A stretch of DNA of 52,845 nt from Bacteroidales bacterium. GTDB taxonomy: Bacteria; Bacteroidota; Bacteroidia; Bacteroidales; Lentimicrobiaceae. Of the stretch, positions 43,367 through 52,589 are shown in pieces. Within the stretch, counting starts at the first letter, position 1, and the number at the start of each line of letters is the position of its first letter. Both the position numbers and the translations under genes were made by a program. Where the stretch lies: NCBI GenBank assembly GCA_016788045.1, contig JAEUTG010000037.1, forward strand, positions 1 through 52,845, given 5' to 3'. Below the pieces are notes generated by a model that was not told the DNA's origin, searched no databases, and saw nothing but the letters and a program-made list of their open reading frames with translations.

Positions 43367-45634
43367 ATGTTGTTTGATGCAGATCTGATCAGAAAGGTTT
43401 ACGCCGCTTTGCCCGGCAAGGTGAAGAAAGCACGGGAGGTTATGGGTCGCCCGCTGACCCTGAGTGAGAAAATTCTCTATGCCCATTTGTACGATGATGA
43501 AAGTCTTCAGCCATACAAACGGGGTGGGGATTATGTAAATTTTGCACCCGACAGGGTAGCCATGCAGGATGCCACTGCGCAGATGGCCCTTCTCCAGTTT
43601 ATGAATGCCGGAAAAAGCAGGACGGCCGTGCCAACCACAGTGCACTGCGACCACCTGATTCAGGCGAGCACGGGGGCTAAGGCTGACCTGGATTCTGCCC
43701 TGGAGCAAAGCCGCGAAGTATTCGGCTTTCTGCAGTCAGTCTCCAATAAATACGGTATCGGGTTCTGGAAACCCGGTGCTGGCATTATTCATCAGGTGGT
43801 GCTTGAGAACTATGCATTCCCGGGAGGGATGATGATAGGCACTGATTCGCATACCGTGAACGCCGGCGGCCTGGGCATGATTGCCATAGGTGTTGGCGGT
43901 GCCGATGCCGTGGATGTGATGGCTGGCATGGCCTGGGAACTGAAAATGCCGAAACTGATCGGGGTTAAACTCACCGGTCGGCTGAATGGCTGGACTTCCG
44001 CCAAAGATGTCATCCTGAAGGTAGCCGGAATCCTCACCGTGAAAGGTGGTACCGGTGCCATTGTCGAATATTTCGGCGAAGGTGCGGATTCCATCTCTGC
44101 CACCGGAAAAGGAACCATCTGCAACATGGGCGCCGAGATTGGTGCTACCACCTCCGTTTTTGGCTACGATCAGAAGATGAGCGTTTACCTGGCGCAGACA
44201 GGCCGGGCCGAAATTGCCGCTGCGGCCGATGCCATCGCCGCTGACCTCCGCTCCGATGAAGAGGTGTACCAGCATCCTGAGAAGTACTACGATCAGCTGA
44301 TCGAGATCAACCTGTCAACCCTGGAACCTTATATCAACGGACCTTACACGCCCGATGCAGCCTTTCCCATCTCCGAATTTGTGAAGGTGGTAAAGGAAAA
44401 AAACTACCCGGTGAAAATGGAGGTCGGACTGATTGGTTCGTGCACCAACTCATCCTACGAAGACCTTACCCGTGCGGCTTCTGTGGCAAGACAGGCCAGA
44501 GAGAAAAACCTGAGTGTGAAGGCTGAGTTTATCATCACCCCCGGTTCAGAAATGATCCGTTACACCACCGAACGCGACGGACTGCTGAAAGCATTCACCG
44601 ATATCGGCGGGGTAATCATGGCCAATGCCTGCGGTCCCTGCATCGGTCAGTGGAAGAGGCATACCGATGATCCGGAACGCAAAAACTCCATCATCACCTC
44701 CTTCAACCGGAATTTTGCCAAACGCAACGACGGTAACCCCAATACCCACGGTTTTGTAGCTTCTCCCGAAATCGTAACAGCCATGACCATTGCCGGTGAC
44801 CTTACCTTCAACCCGCTCACTGACAAGCTGCAGAATAAAAACGGCGAATGGGTCTCCCTCGATCTGCCCGAAGGGCTCGAGTTGCCACCCGACGGTTTTG
44901 CCGTTGAAGACCCCGGATACGTAGCTCCGCACACTGACGGCAGCAAAGTGGAAGTAGTGGTTGATCCTCAGTCGAAACGGCTTCAGCTACTTCAGCCCTT
45001 TGCTGAATGGGACGGACAGGACCTGCACGACCTCCGGTTGCTGATCAAGGCAAAAGGTAAATGTACCACCGACCATATCTCCATGGCCGGACCGTGGCTC
45101 AGGTTCAGGGGGCATCTCGACAACATCTCGGATAACATGCTCATCGGCGCCGTGAACTACTTCAACGACCAGACCAATTCGGTAAAGAACGGAATCACAG
45201 GGAGCCACGATGCCGTTCCGGCAACAGCACGCTACTACAAGGCTCAGGGTATCGGTTCCATCGTAGTGGGTGACGAAAACTATGGCGAAGGTTCTTCGCG
45301 CGAACATGCTGCTATGGAGCCACGCCATCTCGGTGTAAAGGTGGTGCTGGTGAAATCGTTTGCCCGCATTCACGAAACAAACCTCAAAAAACAGGGAATG
45401 CTTGCACTTACCTTTGCCGATAAAGCCGATTACGATAAAATCAGGGAAGATGACCTGATCTCGGTGAGCGGACTCAGCACATTTGCGCCCGGTGTTCCCC
45501 TTACCCTGACCCTGAAACATTCAGACGGGAGCAAGGAGTCCTTTAAGGTTAACCACACCTACAACGAGGCTCAGATTGAATGGTTTAAAGCCGGCAGCGC
45601 CCTCAACCTGATCAGAAAGCAGGTGAAAGACTGA
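43367..45634 (+). CDS. acn: Aconitate hydratase (mitochondrial-type, 755 aa)
   Basis: The enzyme interconverts citrate and isocitrate in the TCA cycle using a [4Fe-4S] cluster. The three cluster ligands are visible: C359 ([11 protein letters not shown]) and C422 and C425 ([11 protein letters not shown]), almost the same numbering as mitochondrial aconitase. Other signatures are [20 protein letters not shown], the swivel-domain [15 protein letters not shown] and [13 protein letters not shown]. The length fits the mitochondrial-type family rather than E. coli AcnA or AcnB. It is preceded by a 183-bp gap and followed after 10 bp by an inverted-repeat element. Confidence 0.97.
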   Translation: MLFDADLIRKVYAALPGKVKKAREVMGRPLTLSEKILYAHLYDDESLQPYKRGGDYVNFAPDRVAMQDATAQMALLQFMNAGKSRTAVPTTVHCDHLIQASTGAKADLDSALEQSREVFGFLQSVSNKYGIGFWKPGAGIIHQVVLENYAFPGGMMIGTDSHTVNAGGLGMIAIGVGGADAVDVMAGMAWELKMPKLIGVKLTGRLNGWTSAKDVILKVAGILTVKGGTGAIVEYFGEGADSISATGKGTICNMGAEIGATTSVFGYDQKMSVYLAQTGRAEIAAAADAIAADLRSDEEVYQHPEKYYDQLIEINLSTLEPYINGPYTPDAAFPISEFVKVVKEKNYPVKMEVGLIGSCTNSSYEDLTRAASVARQAREKNLSVKAEFIITPGSEMIRYTTERDGLLKAFTDIGGVIMANACGPCIGQWKRHTDDPERKNSIITSFNRNFAKRNDGNPNTHGFVASPEIVTAMTIAGDLTFNPLTDKLQNKNGEWVSLDLPEGLELPPDGFAVEDPGYVAPHTDGSKVEVVVDPQSKRLQLLQPFAEWDGQDLHDLRLLIKAKGKCTTDHISMAGPWLRFRGHLDNISDNMLIGAVNYFNDQTNSVKNGITGSHDAVPATARYYKAQGIGSIVVGDENYGEGSSREHAAMEPRHLGVKVVLVKSFARIHETNLKKQGMLALTFADKADYDKIREDDLISVSGLSTFAPGVPLTLTLKHSDGSKESFKVNHTYNEAQIEWFKAGSALNLIRKQVKD

Positions 45635-45644
45635 TGGTTTCCGG

Positions 45645-45799
45645 AAAAGAGGCTGTCTCATAAGTTAATACAGGCTTCGGCTCCACTTGCCTGATTGCAC
45701 AGGCAGACAGGCTCAGCCTGACATTTGATAATCAATGGATTGTCATATTGAGCGAAGTCGAAATATAGACAATCCCTGACTTTTGAGACATCCTCTTTT
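45645..45799. repeat. 155-bp inverted-repeat element after aconitase
   Basis: Outer arms AAAAGAGGCTGTCTCATAA (45645-45663) and TTTTGAGACATCCTCTTTT (45781-45799) pair at 17 of 19 positions. Inside are GGATTGTC / GACAATCC around GAGCGAAGTCGAA and the short repeats GCCTG/CAGGC. Strings such as GTCATATTGAGCGAAGTCGA are familiar from intergenic repeats of many Bacteroidetes genomes. It may act as a bidirectional transcription end or be a non-autonomous mobile element. Confidence 0.7.
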
Positions 45800-45930
45800 C
45801 TTTATTCAGAAACTGGTTTGTTCAATTCTCTTTACCGCTTGTTTATTTAGTGCTGCTGTTGCAATAAACCGCTGAGGTTGCCGTTAGGTATGCATATTTT
45901 GCAGCGCATGCGTAATCCTTTAAGGAAATT

Positions 45931-47016
45931 ATGATAAAACGAAATAACGTGGCACAAAAAATCAGAATCGTACTACTTTTAAGCTTTGTTCTCTTTGTTC
46001 AGATTGCTGATGTAAAATCTCAGGTGGGTGGTAACTCAACCTACCGCTTTCTCAATTTGCCCAATTCACCAAGGGTTGCCGCTCTTGGAGGTAATTTTAT
46101 TGCCGTGGCCGACAACGACCTGTCGGTCGGACTCAACAACCCTTCGATGATCAGCCCGGAAATGCACAACGGTATTTCACTCAATTATGTAGACTATTTT
46201 TCTGACATCAATTACGGTTTTGCGAGCTACTCACGCACCTTCGACAAGGCCGGAAGTTTTGCTGCCACCGTTCAGTACCTCGACTACGGGAGTTTTAATT
46301 ACGCCGATGAAACCGGCATCCTGGATGCGAATGCCGGTGAATTTACCGGCAGTGAACTGGCAATGGTCATTGGCTGGGGCCGAAGACTGGATTCACTCTT
46401 CAGCATCGGGGCCAACTTCAAAGCCATCAGTTCATCGCTCGAAACCTACAATTCGTTCGGCATGGCGGTGGATGTAGCCGGTAGCTATCACGCCAGAAGC
46501 GGCTTTACAGCCTCCCTGGTTGCCCGCAACATCGGAACCCAGTTGTCGACCTATACGCCCGGCAACAACGAACCCCTGCCGTTTGAAATCCAGCTCGGAC
46601 TCTCGAAAAGGCTCAAACATCTTCCGTTCAGGTACTCCATTCTCTTCACCAACCTGCAGAAATGGGACCTCACCTACAACGACCCGAATGAAGAAGAGGT
46701 AGATCCGTTTACCGGAGAGGTGAAAGAGAAAAGCAAGGCCGGTGAGTTCGCCGATAAGGCTTTCCGCCACGTGGTGATCGGCGGTGAATTTGTTCCCTCC
46801 AAAAACTTCAGTTTCAGGCTGGGATACAACTACCAGCGCAGGCAGGAGATGAAAATCGACAGCAAACACGGTACCGTTGGCTTTTCCTGGGGTTTTGGCT
46901 TCCGGGTTTCTAAGTTCAACTTCAGCTATGCCCGGTCAGCCTACCACCTCACCGGCTCACCCAACATGCTGAGCATTGCCTTCAACCTTTCCGACTTTGC
47001 CTCAACCGCGAAATAG
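45931..47016 (+). CDS. porQ: Type IX secretion system protein PorQ
   Basis: The 361-aa protein has a signal peptide (IVLLLSFVLFVQIADVKSQ) and then the PorQ pattern: YRFLNLPNSPRVAALGGN, NNPSMISPEMHNGISLNYVD, INYGFASYSRTFDKAG and AMVIGWGRRLDSLFSIGANF. It is predicted to be an outer-membrane beta barrel of the FadL/PorV-like group. In type IX secretion PorQ helps attach the PorU/PorZ sortase complex at the cell surface. Its presence shows that the organism encodes at least part of this system, although the giant proteins here do not carry a recognised type IX signal. The 3' end overlaps the convergent transposase gene by 15 bp. Confidence 0.9.
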   Translation: MIKRNNVAQKIRIVLLLSFVLFVQIADVKSQVGGNSTYRFLNLPNSPRVAALGGNFIAVADNDLSVGLNNPSMISPEMHNGISLNYVDYFSDINYGFASYSRTFDKAGSFAATVQYLDYGSFNYADETGILDANAGEFTGSELAMVIGWGRRLDSLFSIGANFKAISSSLETYNSFGMAVDVAGSYHARSGFTASLVARNIGTQLSTYTPGNNEPLPFEIQLGLSKRLKHLPFRYSILFTNLQKWDLTYNDPNEEEVDPFTGEVKEKSKAGEFADKAFRHVVIGGEFVPSKNFSFRLGYNYQRRQEMKIDSKHGTVGFSWGFGFRVSKFNFSYARSAYHLTGSPNMLSIAFNLSDFASTAK

Positions 47017-47589
47017 CTCATTGCTTTCCCGGTTCGGCTTATCTCTTCCCCACCGCCCGGGATTGTTGCTGATATAATCAGATATCCGCTGTAATTCCCC
47101 GGAGTTTCTTACAATATGGTCGTGAAACCGTTCATGCCAGCCACATGGTAAATGGTTCTCATTCGCGAATTTCGTCACTGCTGATTTATAGGATCTGACG
47201 ATGGATGCCAAAGATCCCCTTTTCGGGGAAATGGAAGCCATAAATTCATTTTTCTCCACCGGATTTGTTAATTCTGGTTCTGGATCTGATACCGGCATTA
47301 TAGCTTTGGGCCGGAAGCAGATGCGAATAAGTCCATGAACATGATCCGGCATGATCACGAAGTTTATGATTTCAGCGAAGGGAAAATGATCAGGAATATC
47401 TTTGAAGCAATGATGGGCAAATTCGCCGAGCTGGTTGCGATGCATTTCTCCGTTTTCGATATAGCCAAATAACTGCGCCTTGTTGCGGGTGCATATGGTA
47501 ATAAAGTAGGTTGCAGGTTTGCTGTAATCCCACCATGGGGCACGGGAGGATGGAATGCGGTATTTGTTTTTGAATAGATCTTTTTTCAT
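47002..47589 (-). mobile_element. RAYT/IS200-like Y1 transposase
   Basis: The 195-aa protein has the Y1_Tnp fold: YFITICTRNKAQLFG, the HUH metal motif in VIMPDHVHGLI, the catalytic Tyr in IVRSYKSAVTKFA, and the WHERFHDHIVRN and ISDYISNNPGRW boxes. These are the signatures of REP-associated tyrosine transposases, single-copy domesticated relatives of IS200 that process hairpin REP sequences. It looks intact. It is convergent with porQ, overlapping its last 15 bp, and lies between porQ and ispH where related genomes usually have cmk. A short GC-rich hairpin lies ~25 bp upstream of its start. Confidence 0.88.
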
Positions 47590-47614
47590 GATATTTCATA
47601 TTATAATAGCACCA

Positions 47615-47626
47615 GCGGCAAGCCGC
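47615..47626. repeat. Short GC-rich palindrome beside the RAYT gene
   Basis: GCGGCAAGCCGC folds into a GCGG/CCGC stem with a 4-nt loop, in otherwise AT-rich DNA 26 bp before the transposase start. It could be a REP-like substrate, but only one copy is seen. Confidence 0.35.
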
Positions 47627-47830
47627 AGGAAATGATCCTATTAATGCAAATATAATCGAAATGCCTGAAATATGATGGATTCGATTTATTGATATAAAGA
47701 ACTGGATTGTGGTATATAATCTGAAAAAAGTATTATATTTAGAAATAGGAGGGATATTTATTCGATCCGGGATTCCGGAAAATCTGTATTGCGGGTTTTT
47801 CAGGTTCATCGGCCAGACGATCAGATTGCT

Positions 47831-47838
47831 TACTTTTG
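47831..47838 (+). promoter_or_regulatory. Candidate -7 box directly before ispH
   Basis: TACTTTTG fits TAnnTTTG and ends 4 bp before the chosen ATG at 47843. If used, the transcript would begin at or near the start codon (leaderless). The -33 element is not clear. Confidence 0.4.
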
Positions 47839-47842
47839 TACC

Positions 47843-48748
47843 ATGCATAAGTTGAAACCCACCATTGAAATTGATCCTTCAGCAGGGTTCTGCTCCGGAG
47901 TGAAACGGGCTATAAAATCTGCAGAAAATCTGTTGAAATCAGGAGGTGAAGTGTCCTGCCTTGGTGAAATTGTTCACAATGAAAATGAAATGGAAAGGCT
48001 TAAGGGGTTGGGCATGCGGGTTATAGGGCCGGATGATTCAGAAATTCCAGGTCCGGGGGGTAGAGTACTTATCCGGGCCCATGGCGTAACCCCTGAAACC
48101 TACAAAGAAATGGAAGAGAGGTTGCTTAGTGTTACCGATGCCACCTGCCCGGTGGTGCTCAGGCTGCAGCAGAACGTACGCAAAGCTTCGGAAGAGGTGT
48201 TTGCCCGGCAGGGCACAATCGTCATTTTCGGTAAACAAGGTCATCCGGAAGTGATTGGTCTTCAGGGAAATGCCAAAGGAAATGTCCGTGTACTAAGTCA
48301 TCCGGATGACATTTCCGGTGCTGCACTCACCACTCCTTTGCATGTTTTTGCCCAGACCACCAGCAATGCGGCTTCCTATAAAAAGTTCTGCGAAGCGATC
48401 ACCGCGCGTTTTCCCGATGCCGCCAGCAGGGGAGAGGTAATGCTGCACCAGACCATCTGCGGTCAGGTAAGCAAACGCGAACCGGCCCTTGAAAAATTTG
48501 CCCGTGATCACGATGTTGTTATCTTTGTTACCGGTAGCGGCAGCTCAAACGGTAAATACCTGTCGGAATACTGCCGTTCGGTCAATGCCCGTACGTTGGT
48601 TGTTACAGGTCCCGGACAGCTTGAAAAGCAATGGTTTGCCGGTGCAGCAAGCATCGGGGTTACCGGAGCCACTTCCACCCCGGCCTGGCTGATGGAAGAG
48701 GTCGCCTCCGCAATTGAAACAATGACATCAGAAGCATCATGTACCTGA
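47843..48748 (+). CDS. ispH: 4-hydroxy-3-methylbut-2-enyl diphosphate reductase
   Basis: From the ATG at 47843 the protein has 301 aa; an upstream extension to 47789 has no conserved content. The three [4Fe-4S] ligands are present: C17 (AGFCSGVKRA), C102 (DATCPVVLRL) and C206 (HQTICGQVSKRE). The GSGSSNGKYL stretch takes the place of the substrate-binding SxN motif, as in other Bacteroidetes. IspH makes IPP and DMAPP in the last step of the MEP isoprenoid pathway. Its last 10 bp overlap recF, which indicates coupling. It normally follows cmk; here a transposase gene lies upstream. Confidence 0.95.
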   Translation: MHKLKPTIEIDPSAGFCSGVKRAIKSAENLLKSGGEVSCLGEIVHNENEMERLKGLGMRVIGPDDSEIPGPGGRVLIRAHGVTPETYKEMEERLLSVTDATCPVVLRLQQNVRKASEEVFARQGTIVIFGKQGHPEVIGLQGNAKGNVRVLSHPDDISGAALTTPLHVFAQTTSNAASYKKFCEAITARFPDAASRGEVMLHQTICGQVSKREPALEKFARDHDVVIFVTGSGSSNGKYLSEYCRSVNARTLVVTGPGQLEKQWFAGAASIGVTGATSTPAWLMEEVASAIETMTSEASCT

Positions 48749-49848
48749 AGAAGCTCACACTGTTCAATTTTAAGAATTACGAAGAAGCTTCCTTGGAGTT
48801 CTCCACGAAACTGAACTGCTTTACCGGCAGCAACGGAGCCGGGAAGACCAACCTGCTCGATGCCATTCATTATCTTTCCTTCACCAAGAGCTACTTCAAC
48901 CTGGCCGACCAGCAGAACATCCGCCATACGGCTGATTTTTTCTCCATTCACGGGCAATTCGTCCGCAACGGTTCAGGTACCGATGATGTCAGCTGTATCC
49001 AGAAACGGGCGTTGAAGAAGCAATTCCGGATCAACACGAAAGAATATGACCGGCTGGCCGACCACATCGGGGAGTTCCCGCTGGTAATGGTCTCGCCTTA
49101 CGACCGCGACCTGATCAACGAAGGCAGTGAAATCAGACGAAAGTACATCGATTCGGTAATTTCGCAGTTCGACCGTTCGTACCTCGACGACCTGATGGTT
49201 TACAACAAGGCCCTGGCCCAGCGCAATGCACTGCTCAAACAGTTCAGCGAAAAACGGTATTTCGATGCTGCTTCCCTTGAAATCTGGGATGAGCAGATGA
49301 AAGCCCCGGCTGCACGGATATTCAACCGGCGAAAGGATTTTATCGAAAATTTTCTCCCGGTTTTTAACCAATACTTTTCCTTTATCTCCGATGGCAGGGA
49401 AACTGTCAGCATCGGCTATCAGTCGGACCTGCACCTGACACCCATGGATGCACTGCTTACGGCTAACCTGCAGCGCGACAGGGAACTCAGGTACACCAAC
49501 GCCGGCATCCACAAAGACGATCTGGAGCTGCTGATCGATGGTTATCCGGTCAAAAAGTTCGGGTCGCAGGGGCAGCAGAAGTCCTTCGTGGTGGCCATCA
49601 AACTGGCACAGTTTGACTATACCCGTTCAATCAAGAACTACAAGCCGGTGCTGTTGCTCGACGATATTTTCGATAAGCTTGACAACCAGAGGGTTGACAG
49701 AATTATTAACCTGGTTGGCGACAACAGCTTCGGGCAGGTATTCATTACCGATACCCAACCTGAACGCATCAACCACATTTTTGAACGGGCCATCAGCGAC
49801 CACCGCATCTTTCACGTGGAAGCTGGCAACGTAAAAGTACTCACATAG
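48739..49848 (+). CDS. recF: DNA replication/repair protein RecF
   Basis: The 369-aa SMC-like ATPase begins MYLKKLTLFNFKNYEEASLE and has Walker A (GSNGAGKTNLLDAIHYLSF), the RecF box ESEIRRKYIDSVIS-type (GSEIRRKYIDSVISQFD), the signature FGSQGQQKSFVVAIKLAQF and Walker B (PVLLLDDIFDKLDNQRV). RecF with RecO and RecR loads RecA on gapped DNA at stalled forks. It overlaps ispH by 10 bp and precedes the DUF721 gene by 29 bp. recF-DUF721 pairing is widespread. Confidence 0.95.
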   Translation: MYLKKLTLFNFKNYEEASLEFSTKLNCFTGSNGAGKTNLLDAIHYLSFTKSYFNLADQQNIRHTADFFSIHGQFVRNGSGTDDVSCIQKRALKKQFRINTKEYDRLADHIGEFPLVMVSPYDRDLINEGSEIRRKYIDSVISQFDRSYLDDLMVYNKALAQRNALLKQFSEKRYFDAASLEIWDEQMKAPAARIFNRRKDFIENFLPVFNQYFSFISDGRETVSIGYQSDLHLTPMDALLTANLQRDRELRYTNAGIHKDDLELLIDGYPVKKFGSQGQQKSFVVAIKLAQFDYTRSIKNYKPVLLLDDIFDKLDNQRVDRIINLVGDNSFGQVFITDTQPERINHIFERAISDHRIFHVEAGNVKVLT

Positions 49849-49877
49849 TCAAAGTCATTCAACAAAAAAACCGAATT

Positions 49878-50174
49878 ATGAGCCGGCGGTCAGGCAACGA
49901 TCAATCCCTCAAAGAAGTTATAGAAGAACTGATTGCAGCCTATCGCCTCGGCGACAAGCTCAACCAGACCAGGGTGATCAGCCTGTGGGATCAGGTTGTT
50001 GGCCGGGTAATTGCCCGCGAAACCACGCACCTGTACATCAAAAACAACATTTTATACGTGAAGCTGAACTCACCGGCTTTGCGGCAGGAGCTGGGGTATG
50101 CCCGCACCAAGCTGGTGAAGATGCTCAACAAAGCCGCGGGTAACGAGGTGATTACCGATATTGCGTTTCTGTGA
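49878..50174 (+). CDS. DUF721 (DciA-like) protein
   Basis: The 98-aa protein is a single DUF721 domain: SLKEVIEELIAAYRLGDKLN, VISLWDQVVGRVIARETTHL, ILYVKLNSPALRQELGYART. The DciA branch of this family loads the replicative helicase DnaB in bacteria without DnaC; Bacteroidetes members are shorter and their role is less tested. The KH-like fold and position after recF agree with a function in DNA replication. Confidence 0.88.
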   Translation: MSRRSGNDQSLKEVIEELIAAYRLGDKLNQTRVISLWDQVVGRVIARETTHLYIKNNILYVKLNSPALRQELGYARTKLVKMLNKAAGNEVITDIAFL

Positions 50175-50646
50175 TTTTTTATTGCGGTCGTGTGTTAATG
50201 CAATCTTTAAAAGGCTTTCAGGATGGATCTGTTGCGTTATTTCGCCTTTTGCAGAGCAGGTCGGTGGATACAGCAGGGTTTGTTTTATTTTTAGTTCAAA
50301 AAACTGATATCATGGTATGCTGAGTAAGCGGCACGGCATCCATACAAGGTTGCAGGGAAACTGTTCTGTGTCCGGGACTTGTTTTTACCGCAGAGGAGAT
50401 GCAGCGGGCCACAACGGACCCCTGAAGACTGCTGAAGATGCGGCGTTCAGGTTGGGGATCAGTTGTATGATTAAACAATCCTGAATGAGGTGAAGTGCGG
50501 AAATCACGAGGCAGAGACAAAACATCTTCATTCCATTATGTTGAAGAGCAAGCAGAAAAATATGGGCGATGAGGATTTAAGTGAAGTAGAAAATGTAGTA
50601 AGTTTGTGTTGATTAAATAAGTAATGGCGCATTAAAAAAGACGACA
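50175..50646. other. Intergenic boundary between housekeeping and accessory DNA
   Basis: About 470 bp without a convincing gene. A 74-codon minus-strand frame (50296-50520) has no recognisable content. Base composition becomes more AT-rich at the right end, where a promoter for the first cassette gene lies. No integrase, attI-like site or tRNA is seen. Confidence 0.5.
50576..50606 (+). promoter_or_regulatory. Promoter upstream of the accessory genes
   Basis: TTTA (50576-50579), 19 bp, then TAAGTTTG (50599-50606) matches TTTG-N19-TAnnTTTG at 7 of 8 defined positions, 40 bp before the ATG at 50647. It could serve both cassette genes, since no similar box precedes the second. Confidence 0.5.
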
Positions 50647-51312
50647 ATGATTCGGGCAAAATTGATTTTCATACTGATAGTTTTAACTGTTTTAAATGTT
50701 TATGGACAGAATAAGAAAGTAATTTGTGACTGTCCCAAAACAAAGTTTTCCGGGACAAAGGCTGACACGGCTTTTTACCTTTCCAATGGCAAAACAGTTG
50801 TTTTATGTGGTTATAAAAATCCACGCAGTAAACCGACAACTTTTTCAGAGTTCATTCTTTCTGTTTGTGGGCAAGACACAATTATTGACTTTTGGGATGC
50901 TATGGTGACCTGCCGACCAAAAGTTATCAAAGACACATTGCTTGTTGACGAAATTCAAAACTTACCGACAGGGAAAAGTTTTAAATCTGAAGAAACAGTA
51001 TGGACAACTGAGAAGATCTATTTCAGCGGACATAAACTCATTAGAAAACTTGTGGTTAACAGACAAATAAGAAAATATAACCAAGACGAAATTCAATCTG
51101 TTTTAAGAATATACGAAACAGCATTGACAAGGCTTGACGACGGCAAAATGGAAATTGCAAACAAACTATTCATTGCGTCAATTTCGGGCGACAAAAAAGC
51201 GAGACAATATTTTAAGGAATTTAAGACAAAGTTTGGAAAACTTGATGGAGCATTTGCAGAGGAATATAGCAACCTGACAGCAATGTTGGAACTATGGGAC
51301 AGAAAGGAATAA
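50647..51312 (+). CDS. Secreted protein of unknown function, AT-rich
   Basis: The 221-aa protein has a signal peptide (IFILIVLTVLNVYGQ) with cleavage near YGQ. The N-terminal half is beta-like with five Cys (VICDCPKTK, VVLCGYK, LSVCGQD, VTCRPK), which could form disulfides; the C-terminal half is helical and charged (QDEIQSVLRIYETALTRLDD, KKARQYFKEFKTKFG). No family was recognised. Codon and base use are clearly more AT-rich than in the ispH-recF block, which suggests acquisition. It is followed by a folded repeat (51325-51443) shared with the next gene, so it looks like one cassette. Confidence 0.75.
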   Translation: MIRAKLIFILIVLTVLNVYGQNKKVICDCPKTKFSGTKADTAFYLSNGKTVVLCGYKNPRSKPTTFSEFILSVCGQDTIIDFWDAMVTCRPKVIKDTLLVDEIQNLPTGKSFKSEETVWTTEKIYFSGHKLIRKLVVNRQIRKYNQDEIQSVLRIYETALTRLDDGKMEIANKLFIASISGDKKARQYFKEFKTKFGKLDGAFAEEYSNLTAMLELWDRKE

Positions 51313-51324
51313 CTGCTTGTTACA

Positions 51325-51443
51325 ACGGTTTAGCAAAACTGGCGGTTCAGTTCTCCGCAAACAGTTTTGTGATAGCCGAAAGTTCAGGTCTCCGGATGAA
51401 GTTTATTGGTAAAAAATCTGCCCCTCGTGTAGCTGCAAACCGT
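51325..51443 (+). repeat. Cassette-associated folded repeat 1
   Basis: It begins 12 bp after the stop at 51312. The outer arms are ACGGTTT (51325-51331) and AAACCGT (51437-51443). A nested hairpin AAAACTG-GCGG / CCGC...CAGTTTT occupies 51335-51368. The core TGAAGTTTATTGGTAAAAAA (from 51397) aligns with TGAAGTTTAGTGCTAAAAAT at 52661-52680 in repeat 2. The arrangement is attC-like in size and symmetry, but the canonical attC core sites were not found. Confidence 0.7.
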
Positions 51444-51473
51444 AGGCAGAATTATTAAAAAGAAACCGTGTAA

Positions 51474-52568
51474 ATGGAAGATAAATACAAACAATACGAA
51501 AAGACTATTAAGAATAAACATAGTTTCGCATGGACACCAAAATATGTTTCAGAATTTAGCACAAGACTAAGTGCGAAGGAATTTATTGCAATCGCAGAAA
51601 AGACATTTAAAGACCTGGATTGGGACGTAGTTTATCAAGACGACAAATCTATTGAAGCAAAAAGAAGCGAAAAGTCATTGGGGACGGAACGTTGGACTGA
51701 AGGAATTACTGCAACTTTTGAGTATGGAAAAATCAAAGTAAAAAGTGTGACACTTGGTAATGAAATGTGGGATGTTGGCAGAAATTCAAAACGTGTTCAA
51801 TTATTCATTTACGCATTTCAGGAAACAGAAAAATCTTTTGACAAGGAAGAACTTAAAGGCCTTATCAATGAAAAAGAAACTAAAAATAATTGGGACGATT
51901 ATGTAGTTCCCGATTCTTTACCCAAACCTGACGAAATCAGAGAGCCTAATTTTTTTATTCCTATTGTTGGTTGTTTAATAATTTCAATCTTAATAGCTTT
52001 TTTACTTGCAAAGGTTTCAATAAGTGGTTTCTATATTATTGGACTTTTTGAATTGTTAGTCGGATTTTCAATAGGTTTTACTTTTAAGTATTTAATTTTA
52101 TACTCAAACTATACCAATTACGACAAACTTCACTATGTAATAATAGGAACAATTGGCTTGGCGTATATATTAAATCAATACTTTCAATACGAGATAATTT
52201 TATTTGAGAACAATTATGACCGTATTGGTTTTTTTGAGTTTCTGAAAATCAAATTTGAACAAGGACTTACATTCAAAAAAATAAACACTGGATGGATTGG
52301 ATTAATAATTCATTGGCTTTTGCAACTTGCTATTACCTATTATGTGACTGTAATGGTTGTCATAAGAAATCTAACAAAATACCAACTTGCCAGAGTTCCA
52401 CGAGAAGTTGTTGACTTTGCGATTTACCACTTTGTTAAAGACAAAGCAGAAGACCAAGTAAGAAAGGAATTAGCATTGAAAGGCTGGACTGAAACACAGA
52501 CCCAGGACGAAGTTTTTGAAGCAATCGGAGCATTACAAACAATCCAGGAAGTAAATAGAATGCAATGA
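51474..52568 (+). CDS. Four-helix membrane protein of unknown function, AT-rich
   Basis: The 364-aa protein has a soluble N-terminal domain (~1-150: ARLSAKEFIAIAEKTFKDL-type helix TRLSAKEFIAIAEKTFKDLD, then strands TEGITATFEYGKIKVKSVTL), four membrane segments at ~160-300 (FFIPIVGCLIISILIAFLLA, YIIGLFELLVGFSIGFTF, YVIIGTIGLAYILNQYF, WIGLIIHWLLQLAITYYVTV) and a cytoplasmic C-terminal helix pair (KDKAEDQVRKELALKGWTET). No family was recognised. The gene is AT-rich like its neighbour, lacks an obvious promoter of its own and is followed by a folded repeat related to the one before it. Confidence 0.75.
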   Translation: MEDKYKQYEKTIKNKHSFAWTPKYVSEFSTRLSAKEFIAIAEKTFKDLDWDVVYQDDKSIEAKRSEKSLGTERWTEGITATFEYGKIKVKSVTLGNEMWDVGRNSKRVQLFIYAFQETEKSFDKEELKGLINEKETKNNWDDYVVPDSLPKPDEIREPNFFIPIVGCLIISILIAFLLAKVSISGFYIIGLFELLVGFSIGFTFKYLILYSNYTNYDKLHYVIIGTIGLAYILNQYFQYEIILFENNYDRIGFFEFLKIKFEQGLTFKKINTGWIGLIIHWLLQLAITYYVTVMVVIRNLTKYQLARVPREVVDFAIYHFVKDKAEDQVRKELALKGWTETQTQDEVFEAIGALQTIQEVNRMQ

Positions 52569-52589
52569 AAAGAAAAACTTTTTCCAGCA

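Noticed and set aside
43736..44275. 179-codon frame opposite aconitase
   Set aside because: It lies antisense to a well-supported enzyme gene with intact catalytic motifs and has no recognisable protein content.
48973..49512. 179-codon frame opposite recF
   Set aside because: It is a shadow of the recF coding frame; recF has all motifs and good context.
49808..49823. parS-like site (TCTTTCACGTGGAAGC) inside recF
   Set aside because: It matches the classical parS palindrome at only 12 of 16 positions, is not symmetric at its ends and lies within coding sequence 12 kb from parAB. CACGTG alone also occurs at other places in the window.
50296..50520. 74-codon minus-strand frame before the cassette region
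   Set aside because: No start context or recognisable content; it may be part of decayed DNA but cannot be supported.
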